The notes under the pieces are model-generated. The model worked only from the letters and a program-made list of their open reading frames with translations. It had not been told where the DNA came from and ran no database searches. From Streptomyces sp. TLI_105 (GTDB lineage: Bacteria > Actinomycetota > Actinomycetes > Streptomycetales > Streptomycetaceae): 64,000 nucleotides of DNA. Shown in pieces: positions 24,661 to 34,076 of the stretch; the first letter of the stretch is position 1, and every line of letters begins with the position of its first letter. Position numbers and translations under genes: made by a program. The DNA lies in the NCBI RefSeq assembly GCF_900105415.1, contig NZ_FNSM01000001.1, positions 2,952,501 to 3,016,500 of the forward strand, in the 5' to 3' direction.

Positions 24661-27231
24661 TCAGAACATGCTGAGGAGCTGCTCCACCGTGGGCTCCGCC
24701 GCCCCCTCGCCGTCCGGCAGGGCCAGTTCGAACCAGACGGTCTTGCCGCGCGGGGTGCGGCGGGAGCCCCAGGAGGCGGAGAGCAGCCCGACGAGCTGGA
24801 GGCCGCGGCCGCCCTCGTCGGTGTCCCGGGCCCTGCGGCGCCGTGGCTGGACCAGGCCGGAGTCCCAGACCTCGCAGACGAGGGTGCGGTCCCGCAGCAG
24901 GCGCAGCCGGATCTCGCCCTCGCCGTAGCGCAGGGCGTTGGTGACGAGTTCGCTGACGAGGAGTTCGACGGTGTCGACGAGCGGTTCGAGGTCCCAGGCC
25001 GCGAGCTGGGCGCGGGCGAGTTCGCGGGCCCGGCCGACCGAGCGGGGTTCCCTGGGCAGTTGCCAGTCGCCGACCGCCTCGCTGGGCAGCCCCTGGATCC
25101 TGGCCATGAGGAGGGCGATGTCGTCCTCGCCGTGACCGGTGTTCAGGCTGGTGAGGACCCGGTCGCAGACGTCCTCCAGGGGGCGGGCCGGGTCGGTGAG
25201 GGCGCGCCGGAAGGCCTGGAGGCCTTCGTCCAGGGGGTGCTCGCGGGACTCGACGAGCCCGTCGGTGTAGAGGGCGAGGAGGGCGCCCTCGGGCAGTTCG
25301 ACCTCGACCTCCTCGAAGGGCTCCCCGCCGACGCCGAGCGGCATGCCGGGGGGTACGTCGAGGAGCATGGCCTCCTCGCCCGGTTCGACGAGCACCGGCG
25401 GGAGGTGCCCGGCGTTGGCGAAGGTGCAGCGGCGGGTGACCGGGTCGTAGACGGCGTAGACGCAGGTGGCGAGGTAGACCTCGGAGAGTTCGGGTCCCCG
25501 GTTCTTGTGGGTGCGGGACTGCTGGGCGCCGATGGGGGCGCCCAGGCCGCGGGCGATCTCGTCGAGGTGGGAGAGGACCTCGGCGGGCTCCAGGTCGAGC
25601 TGGGCGAGGGTGCGGACGGCGGTGCGGAGTTCGCCCATGGCGACGGCGGCGCGCAGGCCGCGGCCCATGACGTCGCCGATGACGAGGGCGGTGCGGTGGC
25701 CGGGGAGTTCGATGACGTCGAACCAGTCGCCGCCGACCTCGGTGGCGGTGGTGCCGGGGAGGTAGCGGCAGGCGATGTCGAGTCCCGCGGCCTCGGGGTC
25801 GCCGGGCGGGAGCAGGCTGCGCTGGAGGATGAGGGCCCGCTCGTGCTCGCGGCGGTAGAGACGCGCGTTGTCGATGCAGACGGCGGCGCGGGCGGCGAGT
25901 TCGACGGCGAGGGCCCGGTCGCGCTCCCCGAAGGGCTCGCTGCCCTTGGCGCGGGAGAACTGGACGAGGCCGACGACGGTGTCGTGGGCGGTCATCGGGA
26001 CGACCAGGGTGGACTGGACGAGGTCCCCGTCGGAGCCCGGGACCGTCCGGATGCGTCCGGTGCGCAGGGCTCCGGCGCAGGGCGAGTTGAACGGGTAGCG
26101 GTGGACGGCCCCGACCTCGATGGACACGGGACCTGGGCAGCCGCTGTCCGGGCCGTGCCCCTCGTCGGTCCTGAGGGGGGTGTCGGAGACGGCGCTGGCG
26201 AAGGCGACCCTGCGGAGTTCGGCGCTGCCCGCGCCGTAGCCGACGTCGTGGGAGTTCCCCCAGCGGCCGGGCGGTGCCTCGTCGCCGGTGAGGAGGCCCT
26301 GGTAGAGGTCGACGGAGGCGAGGTCGCAGAAGCCGGGGACGGCGACGTCGAGGAGCTCGCGGGCGGTGGCCTCCAGGTCGAGGGAGTTGCCGATGCGGGC
26401 GCCGGCCTCGTTGAGCAGGGCGAGGTTGCGGCGGGCGCTGGCGGCCTCCCTGGCGGCGTTGTGCCGGCGGGTGACGTCGATGCCGAGTCCGGCGACCCCG
26501 ATCGGGCGGCCGGAGCCGCTGTGCACGCGGTAGAGGTTGATGGACCAGTGGCGACGGTCCCTGGCGCCGGGGGCGGCGCCGACGATCTGGAAGTCGGTGA
26601 CGGACTCGCCGGTCTCCAGGACCTTCCGGAGGGCGGTGGTCATCCGGTCGGCCTCGGCGCGGCCCAGGTAGTCGTGGACGGTACGGCCCCGGTGGTCGTC
26701 GGCCTCGCCGCCGAAGACGGTGGCGAAGCGCCGGTTGGCCCGCTTTACGGTGAGGTCCGTGCCGAAGAGGAGGAAGCCGAAGGGGGATTGGCCGAATATC
26801 GCCTGGGAGGCGGCGAGGTCGGTCTCGATGCGGCGCAGGGCGCGCACGTCGACGACGATGCACAGCGCGGCCCGTTCCCCGGTCTGGGTCTCGCTCGGCA
26901 TGACGTACATCTCGGCGATGCCCCGGGGCCGGTCCTCGCCGGGCATGCGGAAGGGGACGAGGCCCGTCCACTCCTTGCCGTCGAGGATCTCCTTGACCCG
27001 TCGGTGGCCGCGCTCGCGCAGGTCGGCGGGCATGAAGGCCTCGACGGGGTCCTTGCCCCTGGCCTCCTCCGCGGTGACCCCGAAGAGGTCCACGGCCCTT
27101 CGGCTCCACTGCTCGACGAGGCCGTCGGGCCCGATCGAGAAGGACGCCACCCGGATGTAGTCATAGATGGAGCCGGGCGGGCTGCTCTGCCACACGACGC
27201 CGCCGCTCGCCGTCTCAGGTATCTCGCTCAC
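24661..27231 (-). CDS. PAS-PAS-GAF-SpoIIE phosphatase-HATPase signalling protein
   Basis: This 856-aa cytoplasmic regulator has two PAS domains (about residues 22-130 and 138-255), a GAF domain (about 270-450) and a SpoIIE-type PP2C phosphatase (about 475-695). The phosphatase has metal-binding GGDWFD near 496, IGDVMGRG, and ALYTDGLVE. A C-terminal HATPase of anti-sigma type (about 715-840, LLVSELVTNALRYGEG) ends with DTDEGGRGLQLV. Such proteins sense signals and control partner-switching by dephosphorylating STAS antagonists or phosphorylating them. No STAS or sigma gene adjoins it. The next upstream gene encodes a stand-alone HATPase of the same type. Confidence 0.92.
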   Translation of the reverse strand: MSEIPETASGGVVWQSSPPGSIYDYIRVASFSIGPDGLVEQWSRRAVDLFGVTAEEARGKDPVEAFMPADLRERGHRRVKEILDGKEWTGLVPFRMPGEDRPRGIAEMYVMPSETQTGERAALCIVVDVRALRRIETDLAASQAIFGQSPFGFLLFGTDLTVKRANRRFATVFGGEADDHRGRTVHDYLGRAEADRMTTALRKVLETGESVTDFQIVGAAPGARDRRHWSINLYRVHSGSGRPIGVAGLGIDVTRRHNAAREAASARRNLALLNEAGARIGNSLDLEATARELLDVAVPGFCDLASVDLYQGLLTGDEAPPGRWGNSHDVGYGAGSAELRRVAFASAVSDTPLRTDEGHGPDSGCPGPVSIEVGAVHRYPFNSPCAGALRTGRIRTVPGSDGDLVQSTLVVPMTAHDTVVGLVQFSRAKGSEPFGERDRALAVELAARAAVCIDNARLYRREHERALILQRSLLPPGDPEAAGLDIACRYLPGTTATEVGGDWFDVIELPGHRTALVIGDVMGRGLRAAVAMGELRTAVRTLAQLDLEPAEVLSHLDEIARGLGAPIGAQQSRTHKNRGPELSEVYLATCVYAVYDPVTRRCTFANAGHLPPVLVEPGEEAMLLDVPPGMPLGVGGEPFEEVEVELPEGALLALYTDGLVESREHPLDEGLQAFRRALTDPARPLEDVCDRVLTSLNTGHGEDDIALLMARIQGLPSEAVGDWQLPREPRSVGRARELARAQLAAWDLEPLVDTVELLVSELVTNALRYGEGEIRLRLLRDRTLVCEVWDSGLVQPRRRRARDTDEGGRGLQLVGLLSASWGSRRTPRGKTVWFELALPDGEGAAEPTVEQLLSMF

Positions 27232-27375
27232 GCGACCGTCCCCTCCAGCTCACCGCACCGGACCGGCCATGCCCGCAGTATTCAATACGGCAGGCCCCGA
27301 CGGCACGACGTTCACGATCACAGGGTGGTCTCGTTCATCCCTGGTCGAGTACCGGTGATCGTTGTCCCACCCTGT

Positions 27376-27798
27376 TTACTCACCAGGGAGAGCCAGCTCG
27401 AACCATACGGTTTTGCCCGTCCTTCCTCTACGGGTCCCCCAGCGGCGAGCGGAACAGGCCACGAGCGCGAGGCCCCGGCCCCCCTCGTCGTCGGGTCCCG
27501 GGGCCCGCTCGGTCGGCGGATCCGGAAGCGGATCGGAGACCTCCACCAGGAGCGCCGGGGTCTGCGCCGCGTCGGCGGCGTCGTCGTGGGGACGGACGAG
27601 GCGGACGCCGATGGGGCCGGAGGCGTACCGCAGCGAGTTGGTCACCAGCTCGCTGACCAGCAGGACGGTCACATCACCGAGGGCCGTGTCGAGCTCCCAG
27701 GCACGCAGGGTCTCGCGCACCGCGTGGCGGGCCGTACGCACGGCGTTGGCCTCCGCCGGGAAGTTCCACTCCGCGCGGTCGCCCTCGGTGTCGATCAC
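27376..27798 (-). CDS. Anti-sigma-type ATP-binding protein (HATPase)
   Basis: This 140-aa protein with a GHKL ATPase fold resembles SpoIIAB/RsbW-family serine kinases. VLLVSELVTNSLRYASG is the N-box and DDEGGRGLALV the G-box. The C-terminus GKTVWFELALP is nearly the same as that of the phosphatase at 24661-27231. It starts at GTG 27798. An in-frame ATG 42 bases upstream is separated from it by a TGA, leaving an 11-codon leader ORF. It probably works in a partner-switching cascade; its partners are not visible here. Confidence 0.88.
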   Translation of the reverse strand: MIDTEGDRAEWNFPAEANAVRTARHAVRETLRAWELDTALGDVTVLLVSELVTNSLRYASGPIGVRLVRPHDDAADAAQTPALLVEVSDPLPDPPTERAPGPDDEGGRGLALVACSARRWGTRRGRTGKTVWFELALPGE

Positions 27799-27804
27799 AC
27801 CCGA

Positions 27805-27840
27805 TCACTTCCCCAGCCGTGCGTCAGCAGGAAGGTCCAT
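27805..27840 (-). CDS. Candidate 11-codon leader ORF before the anti-sigma gene
   Basis: ATG at 27838-27840 follows GGGAGGGGGC, a better ribosome site than that of the main gene. It reads MDLPADARLGK and stops at 27805. It is in frame with the GTG at 27798, seven bases beyond. It could be a leader peptide or simply mark the ribosome entry point for reinitiation. Confidence 0.35.
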   Translation of the reverse strand: MDLPADARLGK

Positions 27841-27885
27841 GCCCCCTCCCAGGGGGGTCATTCTGGACATACCCGCTATTTAGGA

Positions 27886-27897
27886 CGGGATATCCCG
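27886..27897. promoter_or_regulatory. 12-bp perfect palindrome between anti-sigma and Nudix genes
   Basis: CGGGATATCCCG is self-complementary and lies 88-99 bases upstream of the anti-sigma gene start, just before an AT-richer patch (27870-27885) that could hold the minus-strand promoter. It is an operator candidate only. Confidence 0.3.
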
Positions 27898-27942
27898 CCG
27901 GGCGCGTCAGCGGGCGCACGGTGGCACGAACGGCGTAGGGAC

Positions 27943-28428
27943 TCAGTCGCGCGCTCCGTCGGCGGGGGCCGCCGGCAGTCTCAGCGCGGCCTCGGCGACG
28001 GCGGGGCGGTCCTGGTCGAGCCAGTCGACCGAGTCCAGCTCGCCCCGCGAGAGCCAGCGGAGCTCGTCGTGGTCCTCCAGGGGGCGCGGTTCGCCGGAGA
28101 GCAGCCGGGCGGTCCACACCCGCAGGACGTATCCGGGCTTCAGCGGCCACTCGCCGGGGAGGCGTTCGCCCGGCTCGACCTCGACGCCGAGCTCCTCGCG
28201 GAGTTCGCGGACCAGGGCCTCTTCCGGCCTCTCGCCCGGTTCGAGCTTGCCGCCTGGCAGTTCCCAGCGGCCGGCGAGCTCGACGGGGGCGCTGCGGCGC
28301 GCGGCGAGCAGCCGCCCCCGGTCGTACAGGGCGCCCGCGACGACGACCACGACGCCGGCCCCCTGGCCGGGGCCGGCGTCGCGGTGGTGCTCGTGGGGCG
28401 CGGCGGGGTCGGTGGTGCGTTCCGTCAT
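27943..28428 (-). CDS. NUDIX hydrolase (MutT-like)
   Basis: This 161-aa protein has a complete Nudix box starting GGKLEPGERPEEALVRELRE near residues 58-77 and ending ELGV. It hydrolyses a nucleoside diphosphate linked to a moiety X, using Mg bound by the REXXEE core. The compact size and N-terminal strand VVVVAGALYDRGRLLAARR resemble 8-oxo-dGTPases (MutT/NudG). The precise substrate is unknown. It reads in the same direction as the anti-sigma gene, and the SPOR-like gene lies 40 bases upstream. Confidence 0.9.
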   Translation of the reverse strand: MTERTTDPAAPHEHHRDAGPGQGAGVVVVVAGALYDRGRLLAARRSAPVELAGRWELPGGKLEPGERPEEALVRELREELGVEVEPGERLPGEWPLKPGYVLRVWTARLLSGEPRPLEDHDELRWLSRGELDSVDWLDQDRPAVAEAALRLPAAPADGARD

Positions 28429-28468
28429 GGGCGCGAGCGTAGCCCGGCCCGGTCGGCGCCCGCCGGGG

Positions 28469-28648
28469 TCAGAGGGCGGGACTGCCGATGCGCTCGACCC
28501 AGTAGAGCTGCTTGTGCCCGCGGTCGTCGAGGCTGTCCGCGATCTTCTGGGCTTCGTCCTTGGTCGCGTACCGCCCCACCCGGTAGCGGTTGCCGTTGTC
28601 GTCCTGGCGTATGACGAGCCAGGGAAGGACGGGGCCGCTGTCGGTCAT
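28469..28648 (-). CDS. 59-aa SPOR-like small protein
   Basis: This is a short gene with ATG at 28646-28648, GGAG seven bases ahead and TGA at 28469. The protein begins MTDSGPVLPWLVIRQDDNGN and contains RYRVGRYATKDEAQKIAD and YWVERIG. This is the pattern of a SPOR-type beta-alpha-beta fold found as a stand-alone small protein in many Streptomyces. SPOR domains bind denuded peptidoglycan, but with no signal peptide this one would be cytoplasmic, so the role is open. Confidence 0.8.
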   Translation of the reverse strand: MTDSGPVLPWLVIRQDDNGNRYRVGRYATKDEAQKIADSLDDRGHKQLYWVERIGSPAL

Positions 28649-29740
28649 CAGGCTTCTCCCTCCGCCGGTCCGGGTGCCGTCAAGGATCTCCGGGAAACCG
28701 CAATCCGCATATGCCGGAGCTTACGCCTGACCTTCACACAGCGGATACGGGTTTTCACAAAGAGGCACGGATCGGCCGAGAACCGACGGAGGGAGGCCGA
28801 AGGGCACGCTCTGGGCGCCACGGCGGGGACGGGCGGGAACGGCTCAGGACGGGCGGGACCGGCACCAGGGCCGGCCGACAGCGGCACCAGGACGGGCGAG
28901 GACCGGCATCAGGGCGGGAGCGGCTCCACGACGGGCGAGGCCGGCACCAGGACGGGACGAGGCCGGCATCAGGACGGGCGGGAGCGCCTCCCCGCAGACG
29001 CGGGCCGCCCGCCCACAGGGGGCCTCCGCGCCGGAAGGCATCGCGCACGACGCGGGCGCGGCCGGACGCGCCCGTCGGCGCGGCATGCCGCAAGCCCCTT
29101 CGGGGGCGGGCGACGCGGCCGGGGGCGGGCAGCGCGGCCGGGTGCGGGCGACGCCGCCGGGGGTGGTGTCGGCGACGGGCGCGGCGTCAGTGCCGGGGGT
29201 GGCGTCAGCGCCTGGGCGGTAGCGACGCCGGACGCGGCCTTGGCTCCGGACGCGGTAGCGACGCCGGAGGCGGTGGTGACAGTGGAGGCGATGGTGACGC
29301 CGGTCGCGGGCCTGGCGACGGTCGCGGGCCTGGCGACGGTCGCGGGCCTGGCGACGGTCGCGGTCGCGGCGACGACGACGGTCGCGGGCCGGCGGCTACG
29401 GTCGCGGGCCGGCGGCGACGGAAGGAGCATGGCAGGAACGGCTCGTGACGGCCGCCGGCGGCGGCGCGGCCGCCACGGACACGGAGTCACGTGGCTGACG
29501 GCCCGTCGTCGCGGTACGGCTCCAGGGGCTGACCACCCGTCACCTCTGCTCGGCCGCAGGGACCGGCAGGCCGCCACTTCCACTCCGCCACAGGGGCTGC
29601 CGGGCCGTCGCCGCCCGGCCATGAGGACCGGCGACCGTCGCCACCCGGCCGTGAGGACCGCCCGCCGTCGCCCTCGCCCAGCCCCGGGGACCGACCGCCC
29701 GTCGCCCCCGCGCGGGCATCCGCCGCGCGGTCGGCGCCGG
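28649..29740. other. Repeat-rich stretch without a supportable gene
   Basis: About 1.1 kb of very high GC. Open frames exist in all phases but encode only Arg/Gly/Pro/Ala low-complexity sequence without ribosome sites, family motifs or stable codon bias. Imperfect repeats of GGCACCAGGACGGGCGA type fill 28850-28985, and an 18-base tandem array lies at 29303-29356. It may be a decayed repetitive gene or spacer. Confidence 0.6.
29303..29356. repeat. Three tandem 18-bp repeats
   Basis: GTCGCGGGCCTGGCGACG occurs three times without mismatch (29303-29320, 29321-29338, 29339-29356). Two diverged 20-base relatives follow at 29381-29420. The period is a multiple of three, so it could derive from a repetitive protein, but no gene is evident. 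Confidence 0.9.
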
Positions 29741-30493
29741 TCAGCGCACCGGCAGGTGGTACGTGAGGCGGTAGCGGTCGGCCGGGACGACGACGTCGGC
29801 CGTCTCGACGGCGCGGCCCGAGGCGTAGTACGTGCGCTCCACGACCATGACCACGTGCCCCGGCACCCCGCCGAGGGCGAGGAGCTCCTCCGCGAGGCCG
29901 GGCCGGGCCCCCACCTCCTCCACCACGTTGTCCACGACCACGTCGATGGCCGCCATGCGCTCGACGACGCCGCAGCCGCCCAGGGGGCCCTCCTCGGGCA
30001 GCATGACGGGGGTCCGGCCGGTGACGGCGAGGGGCTCCCAGGAGGTGGAGACCATCATGGGCTCGCCCCCGTCCCGGTACACGTACCGCGTCCGCATCAC
30101 CCGCTCCCCCGGCTCGATGCCGAGCCGCTCGGCCACCTCGACGCTCGCCGGCTCCTGCTCGCTGTTCGACTCCCAGGTGCCGCGGGTCCCCTCGGCGGCC
30201 TGCTCCTGGCGGAAGGGGCTGGCGCCGGACGCGGGACGGTAGCCGGAGCGGGCGATCCGCCGGGGCACGGGACGCTCGCGCACATAGGTCCCCGAGCCCG
30301 ACCGCCCTTCCACGAGCCCCTCGGCCATGAGCACCTTGCGGGCTTCCAGCGCGACGGTGTCCGACACCCCGTACTCCTCGCGGATGCGTGCCTGCGAGGG
30401 GAGGCGGGTATGCGGTGGAAGCGAGCCGTTGGCGATCTTCTCCCGCAGATCGCTCGCCACGCGCAGGTAGGCGGGCTGCTCACCGAACGTCAC
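29741..30493 (-). CDS. GntR-family transcriptional regulator (HutC/UTRA type)
   Basis: This 250-aa regulator has an N-terminal winged helix (residues about 7-75: LPSQARIREEYGVSDTVALEARKVL, then GLVEGRSGSGTYV). A UTRA effector-binding domain spans about 100-245, ending ADRYRLTYHLPVR. The GTG start at 30493 has GAGGGGAG six bases ahead. Family members sense sugar phosphates, amino acids or similar small molecules. A near-perfect GGTC-N2-GACC palindrome of the HutC/DasR class lies about 150 bases upstream and may be its operator. No linked transport or catabolic gene indicates its ligand. Confidence 0.9.
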   Translation of the reverse strand: MTFGEQPAYLRVASDLREKIANGSLPPHTRLPSQARIREEYGVSDTVALEARKVLMAEGLVEGRSGSGTYVRERPVPRRIARSGYRPASGASPFRQEQAAEGTRGTWESNSEQEPASVEVAERLGIEPGERVMRTRYVYRDGGEPMMVSTSWEPLAVTGRTPVMLPEEGPLGGCGVVERMAAIDVVVDNVVEEVGARPGLAEELLALGGVPGHVVMVVERTYYASGRAVETADVVVPADRYRLTYHLPVR

Positions 30494-30633
30494 TGGACAC
30501 TCCCCTCAGGTTGACTGACAGCTACAGCCTGACAACCGACGGTCGCGATCCGCAAGCATGGGCCAGAGTTTCACTCGAAGTGATGACAATCCCGGCCACC
30601 CGCGGTCGGCCGGGGAGATGTCGCCCGGACCTC

Positions 30634-30663
30634 TTGACCCCTATTGGTCCAGACCAATAGGTT
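30634..30663 (+). promoter_or_regulatory. dre-like palindrome inside a plus-strand promoter
   Basis: On the plus strand TTGACC (30634-30639) and TAGGTT (30658-30663) are separated by 18 bases, a good sigma-70-type pair. Between and over them lies a palindrome with nine-base arms CCTATTGGT and ACCAATAGG (30640-30661). Its core TGGTCCAGACCA differs by one base from the published DasR element TGGTCTAGACCA. A repressor bound here would block the promoter. No plus-strand gene follows, while the GntR gene lies divergently. Confidence 0.6.
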
Positions 30664-30732
30664 CTGCCCGAACGCCCCGGCCCACGTGTGCCGGGTCCAC
30701 CAGCCGCGGACCGGCACCCCGCCGCTCACGGT

Positions 30733-30775
30733 GCTCCGGGGACGGCGGTCGGTCACGGACCGCCGTCCCCGGAGC
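30733..30775. terminator. Hairpin with perfect 18-bp stem
   Basis: Arms 30733-30750 and 30758-30775 with a seven-base loop. It can act as the distal terminator of the minus-strand gene ending at 30926 and as the end of any plus-strand transcript from the promoter at 30634-30663. Confidence 0.7.
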
Positions 30776-30796
30776 GCCGTCCCGGTCCGCACACGG

Positions 30797-30832
30797 CGGG
30801 GCCGGGCCTCCCGACGAGGGAGACCCGGCCCC
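30797..30832 (-). terminator. Hairpin after the DUF4190 gene
   Basis: An approximately 16-bp stem with one mismatch and a four-base loop. It is the first strong hairpin downstream of the stop at 30926, beyond the 18-base tandem repeats. Confidence 0.6.
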
Positions 30833-30852
30833 GCCCCCGTGACCCCGCCCCC

Positions 30853-30906
30853 GTCCCCGTAACCCCGCCCGTCCCCGTAACCCCGCCCGTCCCCGTAACC
30901 CCGCCC
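30853..30906. repeat. Three tandem 18-bp repeats downstream of the DUF4190 gene
   Basis: GTCCCCGTAACCCCGCCC is repeated exactly three times (30853-30870, 30871-30888, 30889-30906), with partial copies on both sides. It is non-coding, between the stop codon and the terminator hairpins. Confidence 0.9.
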
Positions 30907-30925
30907 CCGTACGGACGCGTCCGGC

Positions 30926-32095
30926 TCAGGCCTGGGTGCCCTCGCCCGCCGGCCGTGCGTCCGTCAGGCCGAGCGCGGCCCGCGCGTCGGCGCCCAGGTC
31001 CTCGGGAAGGGCGTCCCAGGCGGCGTCGTACGCCCCCCAATAGGCGTCCGCGTCGGCCGCCGCGGCCAGCTCGCCCCAGCGCTTCGAGGCCGTGTCGAGC
31101 TCCTTGCCGAGCGCCGCGAGCGCGGCCTTGGACGTGCCGGGCCAGTCGTGGTCCCGCACGCCCGCGCGGGCCGAGTCGATCGCGGCCAGCATCTCGCCGG
31201 CCCACTTCCGGTTGGCCTCGAAGTCCTCGTCCGGGTCGTCCTCCGGCTCCTCGTGGCCGAGCTTCTCGACCGGGTTGAGGCTCAGCAGGAACTGCTCCTG
31301 ATCGAGGGTCAGGCTGGTCGAGTCGGAGCGCAGGGAGCCGCTGAACGACGTCTTCTCGGTGGCGAGCGCGCAGGTCACCGTCCGGTCGCCGAGGCGCCAA
31401 CTCTGGCTGCTGGGCAGGTAGTAGTAGGTCCAGACGTCCTGGGGGATCTTCCAGGTGTCCAGCGCGTAGGACGAGTTGACCGCCTCGCAGCGCGTCTGGG
31501 CGAGCTGGTCGATCGGGTCGTCACCGGGCCACTTGTCGAAGCCGGTCACCTCGAAGTCCCCGGTGACCTCGCCGTCGTGCGGGCGGGCGCAGTCGACGAC
31601 CTTCACGTCCGTCGCGTACTTCTCCCCCTTGCTGCCGTCGGTGAAGCACTGCCCCGTACGCAGCGAGTACGGCGACTTGGAGCGGGAGGCCTCGTCCACG
31701 CCCTCCTGGAAGCCGTTCCACGCCGAGCTGAAGCCGCCGCTCGCGAGGCCGACGACGAGCAGCAGGGAGCTGACGGCGGAGAGCACGATGCCGGCGATCG
31801 CGAGCCCCTTGCCCGCCTGGTCCTTCTTCCTGATCTGCGGGAGGGCGACGAGGCCGAGGATCAGACCGAGGGGCGGGAGGCAGCAGACGATGCCGGAGAC
31901 GAGGGAGCCGATGGCGAGTCCGTTGGTGGAGCGTCGCGGCGGCTGCCCGTACGGGGCGGCTCCCGGCCCCCCGGGCGGGCCGCCGTAGGGGCCGGCCGCG
32001 TACGGCATTCCCGGGGAGGTGTACGGGCCGGGGGCGGGCCATCCCCCGGACTGCGGTCCGCCCCCGGGAGGCGGGGTCGGCTGGCTCGGCTCCAC
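30926..32095 (-). CDS. DUF4190 / septum-formation-domain membrane protein
   Basis: This 389-aa protein takes GTG at 32093-32095 as its start, with AGGAG nine bases upstream; longer in-frame starts lack a ribosome site. A Pro/Gly-rich cytoplasmic N-terminus (to about residue 60) precedes two helices around a short turn (IGSLVSGIVCCLPPLGLILG and AGIVLSAVSSLLLVVGLA). An extracytoplasmic septum-formation-type domain follows, with Cys in RTGQCF, VDCARPHDGEV, TRCEAV and VTCAL, probably disulfide-paired. The C-terminal ~90 residues are helical and acidic. The function is unknown. Confidence 0.8.
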   Translation of the reverse strand: MEPSQPTPPPGGGPQSGGWPAPGPYTSPGMPYAAGPYGGPPGGPGAAPYGQPPRRSTNGLAIGSLVSGIVCCLPPLGLILGLVALPQIRKKDQAGKGLAIAGIVLSAVSSLLLVVGLASGGFSSAWNGFQEGVDEASRSKSPYSLRTGQCFTDGSKGEKYATDVKVVDCARPHDGEVTGDFEVTGFDKWPGDDPIDQLAQTRCEAVNSSYALDTWKIPQDVWTYYYLPSSQSWRLGDRTVTCALATEKTSFSGSLRSDSTSLTLDQEQFLLSLNPVEKLGHEEPEDDPDEDFEANRKWAGEMLAAIDSARAGVRDHDWPGTSKAALAALGKELDTASKRWGELAAAADADAYWGAYDAAWDALPEDLGADARAALGLTDARPAGEGTQA

Positions 32096-32258
32096 GAGTA
32101 CGTGCTCCTGTTGCGGGCGGACGATGCGAACAAACGCTCGGGCGCGCATCGTACGCGGCGGGGCGGAGGGAGCGGCCACTCGGGGCCCGCCGGGCGGAAG
32201 GGGCACGGCCGGAAGGCGCGCGGCCGAAAAGGACGCGCCCGGAAGGGACATGGCCGGA

Positions 32259-32288
32259 AGGGGCGGCCGTCACGAGACGACCGCCCCT
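32259..32288 (-). terminator. Terminator of the S8 protease gene
   Basis: Arms AGGGGCGG (32259-32266) and CCGCCCCT (32281-32288), with a further short inner pairing, lie 19 bases after the stop at 32307. Confidence 0.55.
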
Positions 32289-32306
32289 CGCCGGTTCGGA
32301 TCGGGA

Positions 32307-33881
<1,575 letters not shown>

Positions 33882-34076
33882 GTGGGGGGTCCTCCTCGTG
33901 GGGGCAAGACAGGAGCACGACACGATTGCGACATGGACATGTCAATACGACACGGGAGGCCCGCGCCGTCTCGAACGTCCGGCTGCCGAGCGAAAGATTG
34001 ACGGATCCATAGGAATCTCACAAGGGTCCTCACAGCTCCGCAACACCCGTGGCACAGGCCTGACATGCTGCCCCTC

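Noticed and set aside
25060..28614. A plus-strand open frame of over 1,100 codons antisense to the SpoIIE, HATPase and Nudix genes
   Set aside because: It is a typical high-GC shadow frame: no family motifs, Gly/Val/Asp-rich composition, and the minus-strand genes in the same place have complete conserved domains.
29303..29356. CRISPR-like array
   Set aside because: The 18-bp units are directly abutting without spacers, only three copies exist and there are no cas genes.
28649..29740. Possible repetitive Gly/Arg-rich protein
   Set aside because: All frames are open because of GC content; none has a ribosome site, a coherent domain or codon bias distinguishing it from the others.
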